Numbered from the stretch's first letter, positions 52,772-61,479 are shown. The stretch: DNA of 64,000 nt from Phascolarctobacterium sp. (GCF_030531065.1 NZ_JAUNOQ010000010.1:28725-92724); one strand, 5' to 3'. A program made the numbers and translations. The notes: generated by a model not told the origin, from the letters alone.

Positions 52772-53413
52772 ATGACAAAAATACTGTTTTTTATATTAAT
52801 GATAGCTGTTTGCAGTAGCATTATAGGATGTGGAAACGATAGTAATAAAAATAATAGCGATCAACCTGTTATTAAAACAGAACAAAGTAAGACACCAACA
52901 TACAAAGAACAATATGCGGATCATATTGATAATCAAACCAAGACTGGCTTTCCGATAGATGTAGATGTTATAAGGACATTGCTTAATGATGGATCAGGGG
53001 ATAAATTTACTGGATATAAAAGATTTAAACCAGAATATTTCTTAAATAAAAATACTAATTATCCTTGTATACAGGTTATTAATAATACAGTAGATGGATA
53101 TGGGCCGACTGTTGCTAAAACATATGTATCTGGGCCAACTATTAAATTGTTGGAAAAGATTTCTTATAATGGTAATCCTGGATATGGAGTTAGTTGTGAC
53201 GTTATAATAGTACAGGAACCAAAATCTAGAATAAAAACTGCTTGTGGAACAATGAATTTTAAAATGGTTATTTTAAAAGAAAATAATTCTATTAAAGTAT
53301 ATCAAGCTTTGGATGGATTTAATTTTGATCCCAACGATAAGATGTTTTTTAAGAGAGCAGATGATATGCTCTATAATATAGGATTAGTATGTTGTGATTT
53401 CTTATCTATTTAA
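52772..53413 (+). CDS. AT-rich lipoprotein of unknown function
   Basis: A 213-residue lipoprotein with lipobox SIIGC. The remainder shows no recognised domain. Its ending MLYNIGLVCCDFLSI echoes the lipoprotein at 50183. ATG 52772 follows AGGTGA and is preferred to GTG 52763. Codon use is AT-rich like the genes after it. It lies 48 bp after the HTH gene. Confidence 0.6.
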   Translation: MTKILFFILMIAVCSSIIGCGNDSNKNNSDQPVIKTEQSKTPTYKEQYADHIDNQTKTGFPIDVDVIRTLLNDGSGDKFTGYKRFKPEYFLNKNTNYPCIQVINNTVDGYGPTVAKTYVSGPTIKLLEKISYNGNPGYGVSCDVIIVQEPKSRIKTACGTMNFKMVILKENNSIKVYQALDGFNFDPNDKMFFKRADDMLYNIGLVCCDFLSI

Positions 53414-53569
53414 AATAATAGAAGAAGTAACAAAATTATAGACTATCTTTATCCAGCTATAACTAGATCGATGCGCGGACATATTTAATATTTATTTTCT
53501 AAATAATAGAAGTGGTGTAAATAATATAAAATATATTTATGCGAAGGCCTTTGGCTGTATAATTAAATA

Positions 53570-53606
53570 AATAGCCTTCGAAAAAATATATCGAAGGCTA
53601 TTTTTA
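53570..53606 (+). terminator. Terminator before the MscS-type gene
   Basis: AATAGCCTTCGA (53570-53581) pairs with TCGAAGGCTATT (53591-53602), with a T-rich tail. A related half GCGAAGGCC lies at 53541-53549. Confidence 0.8.
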
Positions 53607-53628
53607 TAAAAACAAGAGGTGTATCTTA

Positions 53629-54741
53629 ATGGAGATATTGCATTTTGTCAGTAGATTGGAATCGTGGTATTGGTCTATTTTTTTTGCAATATTACTATTC
53701 TGCTTTAGATGGTATTTTGAAAAGAAGCTCTTAAAAATCATAAAAAAATATGTAATGCTCACGGAGAATAAGTATGATGATTTTGTGATATTTGCTTTAG
53801 AACCGCCAGTATGTTTAGCCTTGTATGTGAGCATTTTTTATGTTGCGGCTATTAATGCTCCAATACATTTAGTTGGGCTGTTTGAATGGCTTGTAAAGGC
53901 ATTACGTTTAACTTTACTTTTTTCTTTATTTTGGGGATTTTACCGCTTATTTTTACCAAAAAATCAAGAAACAGGAGATCAGGGTATTGTATATAGATTT
54001 ATAGATGATATAGTTGAACAAAATGATACTGCTTATGCTAATATGATTTCTATTGGGTTTAGAATAGTTATCTGTATAGTGGCCTTTGGAATTTTTACTA
54101 ATGAATTAGGATATGATCTAAGTGCTTTCATCGCTTCTCTAAGTATTGGCACAGCGGCAATTTTGTATGCTTCTAAAGATGCTTTTAGTAATGTTATAAG
54201 CAGCGTAATTATTTTGCTGGATAAGCCATTTAAGGAAGATGAGTGGATAAAAACTAATGATATTGAGGGGATTGTTGAAGAAATATCTTTTAGAAGTACT
54301 AAGATAAGAACTTTTGCTAATGAGGAAGTCTATATCCCCAGTTCCCTTTTAGTAAATGCCCCTATTGTTAATGTCAGTAGATGTGGTAAGCGAAGAATAA
54401 AATTCAACTTGGCTATTTCTATGGATACTACAGAAGATCAGCTGCGCAAACTTATATTTGACATTAAAAATTTTTTAAATAACAATCCTACGTTAACTCA
54501 TGAGCCTGAAGATGTTCGCGTAAATTTTACTGAGTTTCATTACGTCTGCTATAAAATTGAAATTATATGCTTTATGGCTGGCTTTGATCAGATAAAATAT
54601 CTCAACATTTCTAATGTCATAAATTTAGAGATAGTTAAAATTTTACAAGATAATAAAGTGCAGCTAGCATTTCAGGGAGAGCAGGCAAGAAGTGCAGAGC
54701 CTATAAATATATTGGACTTTTGCGACGATGTTTTGAAGTAG
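53629..54741 (+). CDS. MscS-family mechanosensitive channel protein
   Basis: A 370-residue membrane protein. Helices near 18-35, 62-80, 88-107 and 140-160 precede the pore helix and MscS beta domain: ASLSIGTAAILYASKDAFSN (about 170-189), LDKPFKEDEWI, EGIVEEISFRSTKIRT, VYIPSSLLVNAPIVNVSR, all family signatures. MscS channels relieve turgor; on mobile islands MscS-like channels can also serve as membrane effectors. Only 26 bp separate it from the HNH/membrane gene, so the two may be cotranscribed. Codon use is AT-rich, foreign to the host. Confidence 0.88.
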   Translation: MEILHFVSRLESWYWSIFFAILLFCFRWYFEKKLLKIIKKYVMLTENKYDDFVIFALEPPVCLALYVSIFYVAAINAPIHLVGLFEWLVKALRLTLLFSLFWGFYRLFLPKNQETGDQGIVYRFIDDIVEQNDTAYANMISIGFRIVICIVAFGIFTNELGYDLSAFIASLSIGTAAILYASKDAFSNVISSVIILLDKPFKEDEWIKTNDIEGIVEEISFRSTKIRTFANEEVYIPSSLLVNAPIVNVSRCGKRRIKFNLAISMDTTEDQLRKLIFDIKNFLNNNPTLTHEPEDVRVNFTEFHYVCYKIEIICFMAGFDQIKYLNISNVINLEIVKILQDNKVQLAFQGEQARSAEPINILDFCDDVLK

Positions 54742-54767
54742 GAATTTGCGAGAAGTGGTGATTATTT

Positions 54768-56135
54768 ATGGAAGAAAAAATTAAACGTAATCAAATAGAC
54801 GATATTTATAGGCGGAATAATGCTAAAGATAGTTATAAAAACAGAGCTTTTGCTGGCAAGCGTTCAACGTGGGACGAATATACTAGGGAACGAATTTTTT
54901 ATGATAGCAAGTTTCATGTTAATCAAAAACAGTCCAATATCGATCATATTATTCCTATTGATGAGTTACGCAGACGTTATGGAGAAGAACTGTCAATAGA
55001 ACAATTACGAGAGATAGCTAATGCTGATGCTAATCTTGCTAATACAAACGCCGCTTTGAATAAAGCTAAAGGCGGTAAAAGTAATATAGATTATCTTTGG
55101 GATAAATACACGGAAGATGCTAAATGTACTCTTAATAATTTATCAGACAAAAAGAGGTTTGATGTTAAAGAAGCAAGGGTAGATAGCCCTGATTTAACTA
55201 CTAGCGCTAATATGATAAGTAAGCAGGTCAGTGCGGAAATAAATGTTAGAGCGAAAGCTGCTCAGTATAAATTACAGAATATGTTGGATAAAGGAAAGCA
55301 AAAAACAGAGCAACTTGTATCTAATGTAAAATCTTTTGATAATACTGTAAAAGCTATGTCTCCGATGGCTGGTAAAGCTATAGCTAAAGGACAGGACGCT
55401 GCTTTTGTAACAGCTACTGTAAGTGGGCTTACTAATTTAATGGAAGTGGCTAGAGGAAAACAAGATATAAAAACTGCGGCTATCAATGTTGGTAAGGATA
55501 CGGTTAAAGGGTTTGGTACTGGCGCTGGCTTGTCCATAGTACAGGATAGTATGGTGATTGCTGCTCAAAAGTATGGCGCCAAGAATTTGGCAAAGACTCT
55601 GAGTAAAAACCTTCCCGTAATGCAGATAGCTGTTGCCGCTGAGATTGGCGGTATTGTATATAGGTACCTTGACGGTGATATTAGCGGCGAAGAATGTACT
55701 GCTGAAATAATTGTAGGTACGGCAGGTTGTTGGGCTTCAGCTATGGCGTGGGCTGTAGCTGGGCCCGTAGGCGCTATAGTAGCTTCGATAATAGTAGGTG
55801 AAATTGGCAAAGCTGTTGCGCGCTATCAAATGGAGCGCAAAGCTGATAGGAAGAGAGTCGCTCAATTTAACCACATTACTAATGAAGCATTACGTTGTTT
55901 GCAGGAACAGAAAGAGCGTGTTGTGAATTATAATCGAAGAGAAAAAGCAAGGTTAGAAAAATCGTTTTCTGACGGAATGGAACAACTTCATGCAGGAATT
56001 ATGAGTTCACAAGAAAAAGAAGTTATCTACGGACTAAATCGAATCTTAGCTGTTTTTAATGAAGAATGTTATTTTCAGTCATTGCAAGAATTTGATGAAA
56101 TCTTCTTTGACGATCAATCTGTGTTGTCATTATAA
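54768..56135 (+). CDS. HNH endonuclease-like protein with C-terminal membrane domain
   Basis: A 455-residue protein in two parts. The N-terminal ~110 residues have an HNH pattern: Asp59-His60-Ile (NIDHIIP), then ANLANTNAALNKAKGGKSN (about 88-106) supplying the Asn and the conserved LNxxKG. A hinge follows, then a hydrophobic Gly/Ala-rich stretch (about 282-300 and 313-350, including GTAGCWASAMAWAVAGPVGA) that could enter a membrane, and a charged helical tail. A nuclease fused to a membrane-type segment is unusual and fits an effector or toxin, but no assay or family match backs this. It starts a three-gene operon with the genes at 56151 and 56991. Confidence 0.65.
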   Translation: MEEKIKRNQIDDIYRRNNAKDSYKNRAFAGKRSTWDEYTRERIFYDSKFHVNQKQSNIDHIIPIDELRRRYGEELSIEQLREIANADANLANTNAALNKAKGGKSNIDYLWDKYTEDAKCTLNNLSDKKRFDVKEARVDSPDLTTSANMISKQVSAEINVRAKAAQYKLQNMLDKGKQKTEQLVSNVKSFDNTVKAMSPMAGKAIAKGQDAAFVTATVSGLTNLMEVARGKQDIKTAAINVGKDTVKGFGTGAGLSIVQDSMVIAAQKYGAKNLAKTLSKNLPVMQIAVAAEIGGIVYRYLDGDISGEECTAEIIVGTAGCWASAMAWAVAGPVGAIVASIIVGEIGKAVARYQMERKADRKRVAQFNHITNEALRCLQEQKERVVNYNRREKARLEKSFSDGMEQLHAGIMSSQEKEVIYGLNRILAVFNEECYFQSLQEFDEIFFDDQSVLSL

Positions 56136-56150
56136 GGAGGATCAAAGAAA

Positions 56151-56954
56151 ATGATTTTACAAGCAGGGATTGCTTTGGGCGCGGTATATCATATTTTCTC
56201 AAGCACCAATAAATCCATAAATTTAGATGAAAAAGCTAGAAAGCGTTATGCACAAGCCTTTGCTAGAGAACAGGAAGCCAAGCGTTTATTAGAAAGCAAA
56301 AAGCAACAAGCGGATAATGCTATGGTAAAGGTGGCTAATCGTAAACGCGCTATTATAATAACATCGATGAAAAACTTTGTAGAGCTTTACACTACCATAA
56401 TAAAAATAGATTTTCAAGAAGTAAAGTCTTTATCGAAAATTAATAATTTCAGCTTTTGTCCTCAGGAGATACATGCTATTAAAACCGCGGCACAGACGGC
56501 TGTTTCTCCAATGAGCGATAAGGAAATTTTGAAAAGTGTTTTTTGTGGTGGAATTTGTGGGTATATGGTCAAATCCTCTGAAAGAGATTTAAAAATGGCT
56601 AATGCGCAGATGCGTAGCGCAGAAGTAGCTTATAGTCAAGCTGAGAATTTAGGATTAATTTTAGATAGCGTTACGGATTGCTGTAATCAGGTATCTGATT
56701 TGTTGCCTAAATTGAATAAAATTTTTATCCAAGGGGTCAAGTATTCTTCCAAGCTGATTGCTGAAAAAGGATGCAATAAGAGTTTGTATAATGAAGAAGA
56801 TCGAAAAGCTTTGTGTAGCTGTATTAACATTGCTTGTGCAATGAAGAAAATTATTGATGCTCCGATTCTTAATTCTGATGGAAGTGCCGCTCAAGAGACT
56901 ATTGTGGCATTGCAGATTGGTAACGGCTATCTGGAAAGCTTATGCAAGTTATAA
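56151..56954 (+). CDS. Helical partner protein of the HNH gene, unknown function
   Basis: A 267-residue, mostly helical protein with a short hydrophobic N terminus (ILQAGIALGAVYHIF), a coiled-coil segment (about 25-70) and a hydrophobic mid-part near CGGICGYM. I do not recognise it. AAGGAGG sits before ATG 56151, 15 bp after the HNH gene stop, so cotranslation is likely. It could be a membrane partner or immunity factor to the HNH protein (inference). Confidence 0.55.
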   Translation: MILQAGIALGAVYHIFSSTNKSINLDEKARKRYAQAFAREQEAKRLLESKKQQADNAMVKVANRKRAIIITSMKNFVELYTTIIKIDFQEVKSLSKINNFSFCPQEIHAIKTAAQTAVSPMSDKEILKSVFCGGICGYMVKSSERDLKMANAQMRSAEVAYSQAENLGLILDSVTDCCNQVSDLLPKLNKIFIQGVKYSSKLIAEKGCNKSLYNEEDRKALCSCINIACAMKKIIDAPILNSDGSAAQETIVALQIGNGYLESLCKL

Positions 56955-56990
56955 GTAATATTTGGAATAAAATTTGAGGAGGATTCTATT

Positions 56991-57992
56991 ATGCAAAAAT
57001 TTCAAGTTGATAGTAAATGTATCGGTTGCGGTAGTTGCTTTTTAGAAACAACTTTATTGGTAGAAGATTCTGCTGGTAAAGCTGTTCCCGCAGCCAAGGG
57101 AAGCATATCTGAAGCTTTTTTGCCAAAAGCTAAGAGCATTGTAGCGGCTTGTCCTGCGAAGGCTTTAAGTATTGTAACTACAGCGGCAGTAGATTTAAAG
57201 ACATTGCCGAATTTATTAGAAAAAAAATTAAAGGCTGTTACAATACCTGAGATAAAATTACAGGATATCAAGATGGATGCGCATAATTATAGCTTATCTT
57301 GCCCTTATCCTAGAGGGGAAAATCAATATGTATATTCCAGTGAGAGTAAGGCTTTCAGAGCGGCAGAAAACGAATTTGATCGTATTTGTTATTCGCAGTA
57401 CAGAAGATTTATTTTAGATGTTTTTGTACAATATCGTGAAGATAAATTGAGATATTATTACACTTTTGATGAAAATAGTTTTTGGCATAAGCTTAATTCC
57501 CAATATGAAAAAATTTTACTTGAAATCGTCAATGAATTTGAAGCGGCAACAGGAGGAAAGAAAAAGCTTCCTGAGGATTTTGCTACATTTGCAGAATATC
57601 CCAGAGGAGTAGCAAATGCTGAGGAAAATGATCTTTATATTCTCAAGCATTTTGATGAAAAAAGTACTTGCTCTGGCGTTATGCAGGATTTCAATGAATC
57701 AAAATATCATACAAGGCACAGCTATATAGATATGTATGCAGATATTGACGATATGGAAGTGTATGCGGGCGAAAGTTTTTGGGGAAATTCCAAATATGAG
57801 GATAGATATTGTTACTGCAACGTATATAAAGCCTGTGAAGAATATATTAAAGATTTGAAGGATAGCATTAATTATGTAGATGTGGAAGAGCATCCATATG
57901 ATTGTTTAAGCAATGCGATACAAAATTATAAAGAGAGGGTCGCTGTACTGATTAAACAAAAAGTAGCGGAATTAAGCAAGGCTATACGGTAA
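56991..57992 (+). CDS. [4Fe-4S] ferredoxin-domain protein with unknown C-terminal domain
   Basis: A 333-residue protein. Residues 1-65 form a single-cluster ferredoxin domain: Cys10, Cys13 and Cys16 (CIGCGSC) plus Cys54 (AACPAKAL). The remaining ~265 residues are unrecognised, rich in Tyr, Asp, Glu and aromatic residues, with a helical end. No redox enzyme is adjacent, so a sensor or electron donor role for the two preceding gene products is an inference. AGGAGG precedes ATG 56991; it closes the three-gene group. Confidence 0.65.
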   Translation: MQKFQVDSKCIGCGSCFLETTLLVEDSAGKAVPAAKGSISEAFLPKAKSIVAACPAKALSIVTTAAVDLKTLPNLLEKKLKAVTIPEIKLQDIKMDAHNYSLSCPYPRGENQYVYSSESKAFRAAENEFDRICYSQYRRFILDVFVQYREDKLRYYYTFDENSFWHKLNSQYEKILLEIVNEFEAATGGKKKLPEDFATFAEYPRGVANAEENDLYILKHFDEKSTCSGVMQDFNESKYHTRHSYIDMYADIDDMEVYAGESFWGNSKYEDRYCYCNVYKACEEYIKDLKDSINYVDVEEHPYDCLSNAIQNYKERVAVLIKQKVAELSKAIR

Positions 57993-58060
57993 ACATCTAG
58001 TTAAAATGATATATCATATTTGGAGGTTGATTATTAATAAACTTATAAAAGGAGAAACTT

Positions 58061-59179
58061 ATGCGAGAAATTAAAGGCGCGTATGCTTCCGCAAAAATCT
58101 TTACTGATAATGTGGAAGAGTACGCTTTGGCGCAGGTCAAAATGATTTGCGATAACGCAGCTGCCGCAGGCAGCGTGGTGCGCGTTATGCCCGACGTGCA
58201 TCCGGGCAAGATTGGGCCTATCGGGTTGACGATGACCTTGACGGACGCCGTTATGCCGGGCATCGTAGGCATCGACATAGGTTGCGGCATGACGCTGGCA
58301 AAATTAAAGGACAAACGAATGGAATGGCAGAAGCTGGATGCGGTTATCCGCGATAAAATTCCTGCCGGGTTTCAAATCAGGAAGAAGGCTCATCGCTACA
58401 GCGAGGAGTTTCCTTTTACAGAACTGCGCTGCCTAAAGCATATTAATTTACAAAAGGCTATGCTTAGCATGGGGACGCTGGGCGGCGGTAACCATTTTAT
58501 CGAGGTTGACAAGGACGAGGATCAGCGTTTGTATATCGTCATTCACAGCGGTAGCAGAAGCTTGGGCAAGGCTGTGGCCGAATATTATCTGAAGGCGGGG
58601 CAGGCGGAGCTGAAAGAGAGGCATATAGAAGCGCCTTATGAGTTGACGTATCTGACGGGCGCTTTGATGGAGGATTATCTGCACGACCAGAGGATTGCGC
58701 AGGAATACGCGGCGCAGAATCGCGCCGCTATGCTGGACGAGATCGTGAAGGGTATGAAGCTCAAAGTCGAGGAAACGTTTTCCTGCGTGCATAATTACAT
58801 TGAAACGACGCCTGATAGGAAGGTGTTGCGCAAGGGCGCAATTTCGGCACAGGCAGGGGAGCGTGTTATTATTCCTATCAATATGAAGGATGGCGTTATT
58901 TTGGGCGTGGGTAAGGGCAATGGAGAATGGAATTGTTCTGCGCCGCACGGTTCGGGGCGGCTATTGAAGCGCACGGAAGTAAGCAGCCGTTATACAGTAG
59001 CCAGCTTTAAGAAGGAGATGCAGGGGGTGTACAGCTCGTGCATCAATAAGGCTACGCTGGACGAAGCGCCCTTTGCTTATCGCAGGTTGGAAGAGATTAA
59101 GGGATTGCTAAGCGACACGGTGGAGATAGAATGCATTTTACAACCTGTCTATAATTTTAAGGCGGGCGGCGAGGATTGA
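58061..59179 (+). CDS. rtcB: RtcB-type RNA-splicing ligase
   Basis: A 372-residue RtcB, the short form. RtcB joins RNA ends with 2',3'-cyclic phosphate using GTP and manganese. Seen are MPDVHPGKIGPIGLTMTL, GIDIGCGM (about 71-77, Asp72 and Cys75 as metal ligands), GTLGGGNHFIEVD, HSGSRSLG and the terminal APHGSGR. Codon use is host-like and GC-rich, unlike the genes on either side, so it was acquired separately. Together with the gene after it, it may serve RNA repair after toxin-type cleavage (inference). AAAGGAG precedes ATG 58061. Confidence 0.93.
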   Translation: MREIKGAYASAKIFTDNVEEYALAQVKMICDNAAAAGSVVRVMPDVHPGKIGPIGLTMTLTDAVMPGIVGIDIGCGMTLAKLKDKRMEWQKLDAVIRDKIPAGFQIRKKAHRYSEEFPFTELRCLKHINLQKAMLSMGTLGGGNHFIEVDKDEDQRLYIVIHSGSRSLGKAVAEYYLKAGQAELKERHIEAPYELTYLTGALMEDYLHDQRIAQEYAAQNRAAMLDEIVKGMKLKVEETFSCVHNYIETTPDRKVLRKGAISAQAGERVIIPINMKDGVILGVGKGNGEWNCSAPHGSGRLLKRTEVSSRYTVASFKKEMQGVYSSCINKATLDEAPFAYRRLEEIKGLLSDTVEIECILQPVYNFKAGGED

Positions 59180-59198
59180 AAATCGGAGGAGATTTATT

Positions 59199-59615
59199 AT
59201 GATGATTAAAAAGAACACTAAATGCTATATATGGGATCAAGAAGAATGCGATTTCTTTGTCGGCAAAATATATGATATTTGGTCAGAGTCTAATAATCCT
59301 ACAGAATTTATTATAGAAATTCAAAATGAAGAAAATATAGTATATAAAAGAATTCCGTATTCTTGCGTTTATACTACTGATAATTCGTTCAGTAAAAATA
59401 ATTCTATCAAAGTAGGAATGGATGTATTCTATAGTAGAGATATGGGAGAAGAAACTCGAGCTGAGTTAGTACTTACAAAACTTGTAGGTATCGGTCTGGA
59501 GAAGGGCTTATTCTTATTATACGATCCTATTAATAAAATATATTTGATTGCTGACGCAAACGAATTCCACATTACAACAGAAGAGGCCTCCTTTGATCTT
59601 GAATGGAATGATTAA
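59199..59615 (+). CDS. Small protein after rtcB, unknown function
   Basis: A 138-residue acidic protein that I do not recognise, with beta-strand-rich composition and no signal peptide or membrane segment. It starts 19 bp after rtcB behind GGAGGAG, so it is probably cotranscribed with it. Its base composition is AT-rich again, in contrast to rtcB, so the pair may have been put together on the island. A hairpin CACGG/CCGTG lies near 59664-59678 after it. Confidence 0.5.
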   Translation: MMIKKNTKCYIWDQEECDFFVGKIYDIWSESNNPTEFIIEIQNEENIVYKRIPYSCVYTTDNSFSKNNSIKVGMDVFYSRDMGEETRAELVLTKLVGIGLEKGLFLLYDPINKIYLIADANEFHITTEEASFDLEWND

Positions 59616-59686
59616 AGTGTTTTATTAACGGAATCTGCTTTCTTGCTTCTCACAGTAAACTGACACGGTCGCCGTGCAGGTTAGCC

Positions 59687-59715
59687 TTGAAATTTGTTTG
59701 GGAATATGCTATTAT
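59687..59715 (+). promoter_or_regulatory. Extended -10 promoter of the ATPase/TOPRIM pair
   Basis: TTGAAA (59687-59692), 17-bp spacer, TATTAT (59710-59715) preceded by TGc at 59707-59709. The start near 59722 is about 30 nt before the ATPase ATG, so the pair has its own strong promoter inside the cargo. Confidence 0.75.
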
Positions 59716-59751
59716 TATTTCACAAAATACGAACAAATGAAGGGCGGTGGA

Positions 59752-60858
59752 ATGATGATCGTCTTAAATCTTACTTTGAATGGTATCTATGGATTTAATG
59801 ATTTTAACATCAATTTTACTTATCCGAAAAAAATTGTCAATTCAATCATAGAAGATGAATTTTTGAAAGGAAGAGAACGGTTCCGTTACAAAAAGTCGGT
59901 TATTTTGATGGGCGCGAATGCGACCGGTAAAACTAGTCTCGGTAAGGCATTGCTTAGGATTTTTGCCTATATGACAAATAGCAATCCGCTTCCGCTTTGT
60001 AAGATGGTAACTGGTGAAAAAGGTTTTTTTTCTATTGATTTTGTAAATGGAGATTATCGTTTGCAGCGGCTGTCCGCCGAAATTATTTCAAGTACAAATG
60101 AGGTGAAAATTCAGTATAAGGATGCAGAAATAGCTGCGCTTGACTCTTATGAAAAGTGCGCTACCAAACTGAAAGATCGTACAGCAGAAGCAATGAAAAC
60201 GCCTGCTTCACTGAAAAAACTGGTGGGGGATATTCGTTATAGATTTGCATATCCAGAAATTGAGAAAACTTTGAAGCTTACGGGAGCTAATAGGGCTATC
60301 TTGCTCAAAACACTTCATGCCGTAATTGGAACGCTTGACCCAACGCTACAAGATGTAAGCTTGTCGAAAGATTTAAAAGATACTTTCATTATTCGTCGTG
60401 GAGGAACTGAGATCATTATTCAAGAGGGAAAACTTTTGAATCGTGAAGTCCTTTCCAGCGGAACGGCAGAAGGAATTGATGTAGCGATATTCCTTGCAGC
60501 TATCATTGCAAGGGAGAGTACTTTCTATTATTGCGACGAGCATTTTTCTTATATTCAAAGTGACATTGAGAAAAGAATTTTTGGTATTATGCTGGATAGG
60601 CTTGGTATAAATGAGCAGCTGATTTTTACAACGCATAATACGGATATGTTGGATTTGAATCTTCCTAAGCATAGCTATATATTTTTGAGAAAGCAGCAGG
60701 AAGATGGTATTTATAAGGTATCGGCTGTTTCAGCTTCGGAAGTATTGAAGCGTAATACTGATTCCATCAGAAATGCTGTAGAAAATGATGTATTTGCTTC
60801 GCTACCGCAGGATTCGCTCTTGGATGAGCTGGAAATGGGGTGGAGCAATGAGCAATAA
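59752..60858 (+). CDS. ABC-type AAA ATPase of a two-gene OLD/PARIS-like system
   Basis: A 368-residue ATPase of the ABC/SMC-like class. Walker A GANATGKT (54-61), the signature LSSGTAEG (about 233-240), Walker B YYCDEH with Asp262 and Glu263, and the switch His in TTHNTDML (His295) are all intact. Such ATPases pair with TOPRIM nucleases in OLD, PARIS and related anti-phage systems, where the ATPase senses an invader. ATG 59752 follows GGGCGGTGG; the reading from 59674 runs over the promoter. It overlaps the next gene by 11 nt. Short for AriA, so it may be a separate subtype. Confidence 0.78.
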   Translation: MMIVLNLTLNGIYGFNDFNINFTYPKKIVNSIIEDEFLKGRERFRYKKSVILMGANATGKTSLGKALLRIFAYMTNSNPLPLCKMVTGEKGFFSIDFVNGDYRLQRLSAEIISSTNEVKIQYKDAEIAALDSYEKCATKLKDRTAEAMKTPASLKKLVGDIRYRFAYPEIEKTLKLTGANRAILLKTLHAVIGTLDPTLQDVSLSKDLKDTFIIRRGGTEIIIQEGKLLNREVLSSGTAEGIDVAIFLAAIIARESTFYYCDEHFSYIQSDIEKRIFGIMLDRLGINEQLIFTTHNTDMLDLNLPKHSYIFLRKQQEDGIYKVSAVSASEVLKRNTDSIRNAVENDVFASLPQDSLLDELEMGWSNEQ

Positions 60859-61354
60859 GTGTATCTATTATGTAGAAGGGCCTTGCGAGCAGCAACTAGT
60901 AGCTGCATTGAAAGAGAATCCGGCAAAATTAATTCCGGGTAAAATTAAGGTGTATAATGTTATCCAGAATTTAATTCCTAAATCTCAGATGCTATCTATT
61001 CAAGGTGGGACAACGATAGTTCTTGTGTTTGACACGGATGTAGAGCAAACTATTAGTTTAAAAAAGAACCTTGAGCTTTTGAGTAAATATTGTGGCAGAT
61101 TGCATATTGTGTATCTGCCGCAGGTTCTTAATTTAGAAGCTGAATTAGTACGCTGTACGGATGTACAAAACATTGTTGATTTAACGCGAAGTAATGGTGT
61201 TCGTAATTTTAAAACAGATTTCTGTAAATTGAAAGTAAAAGATTGTAGAGCAATGCTGGAAAGGCATGGATTGAGAATTGAGCGGCTTTGGACAACCAAA
61301 GTGCCGGAAGCGTTTGCTTTTGTGGAAAGCAATAGCAATCGGATAAAAATGTAG
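60848..61354 (+). CDS. TOPRIM-like partner of the ATPase
   Basis: A 168-residue protein with the TOPRIM pattern: Glu10 in IYYVEGPCEQQ and Asp62-x-Asp64 in IVLVFDTDVEQ, the metal-binding E and DxD residues of primase/topoisomerase-like nucleases. A GGAG at 60842-60845 supports ATG 60848, inside the end of the ATPase gene, so translation is coupled. It is short compared with AriB or OLD nucleases. I see no DUF4435 or RloB hallmark clearly enough to name it. Likely effector nuclease of the pair (inference). Confidence 0.65.
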   Translation: MSNKCIYYVEGPCEQQLVAALKENPAKLIPGKIKVYNVIQNLIPKSQMLSIQGGTTIVLVFDTDVEQTISLKKNLELLSKYCGRLHIVYLPQVLNLEAELVRCTDVQNIVDLTRSNGVRNFKTDFCKLKVKDCRAMLERHGLRIERLWTTKVPEAFAFVESNSNRIKM

Positions 61355-61454
61355 AAAAATTACTTTGGTGGCTCGAAGAATACTTGCTTGAACTTTGGTG
61401 AGGAGCGGGTTAGCTTATTCACTGAGCTTGTTTGAATAGCTGTATTAAGGACTT

Positions 61455-61479
61455 GGGTGGACAACAAGGTGGACAATAA
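61455..61479 (+). repeat. Integrase arm-type repeats, right end
   Basis: The second copy of the 25-bp block: GTGGACAA at 61457-61464 and 61469-61476, same orientation and 12-bp period as at the left end, about 108 bp inside the right core. Confidence 0.65.
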
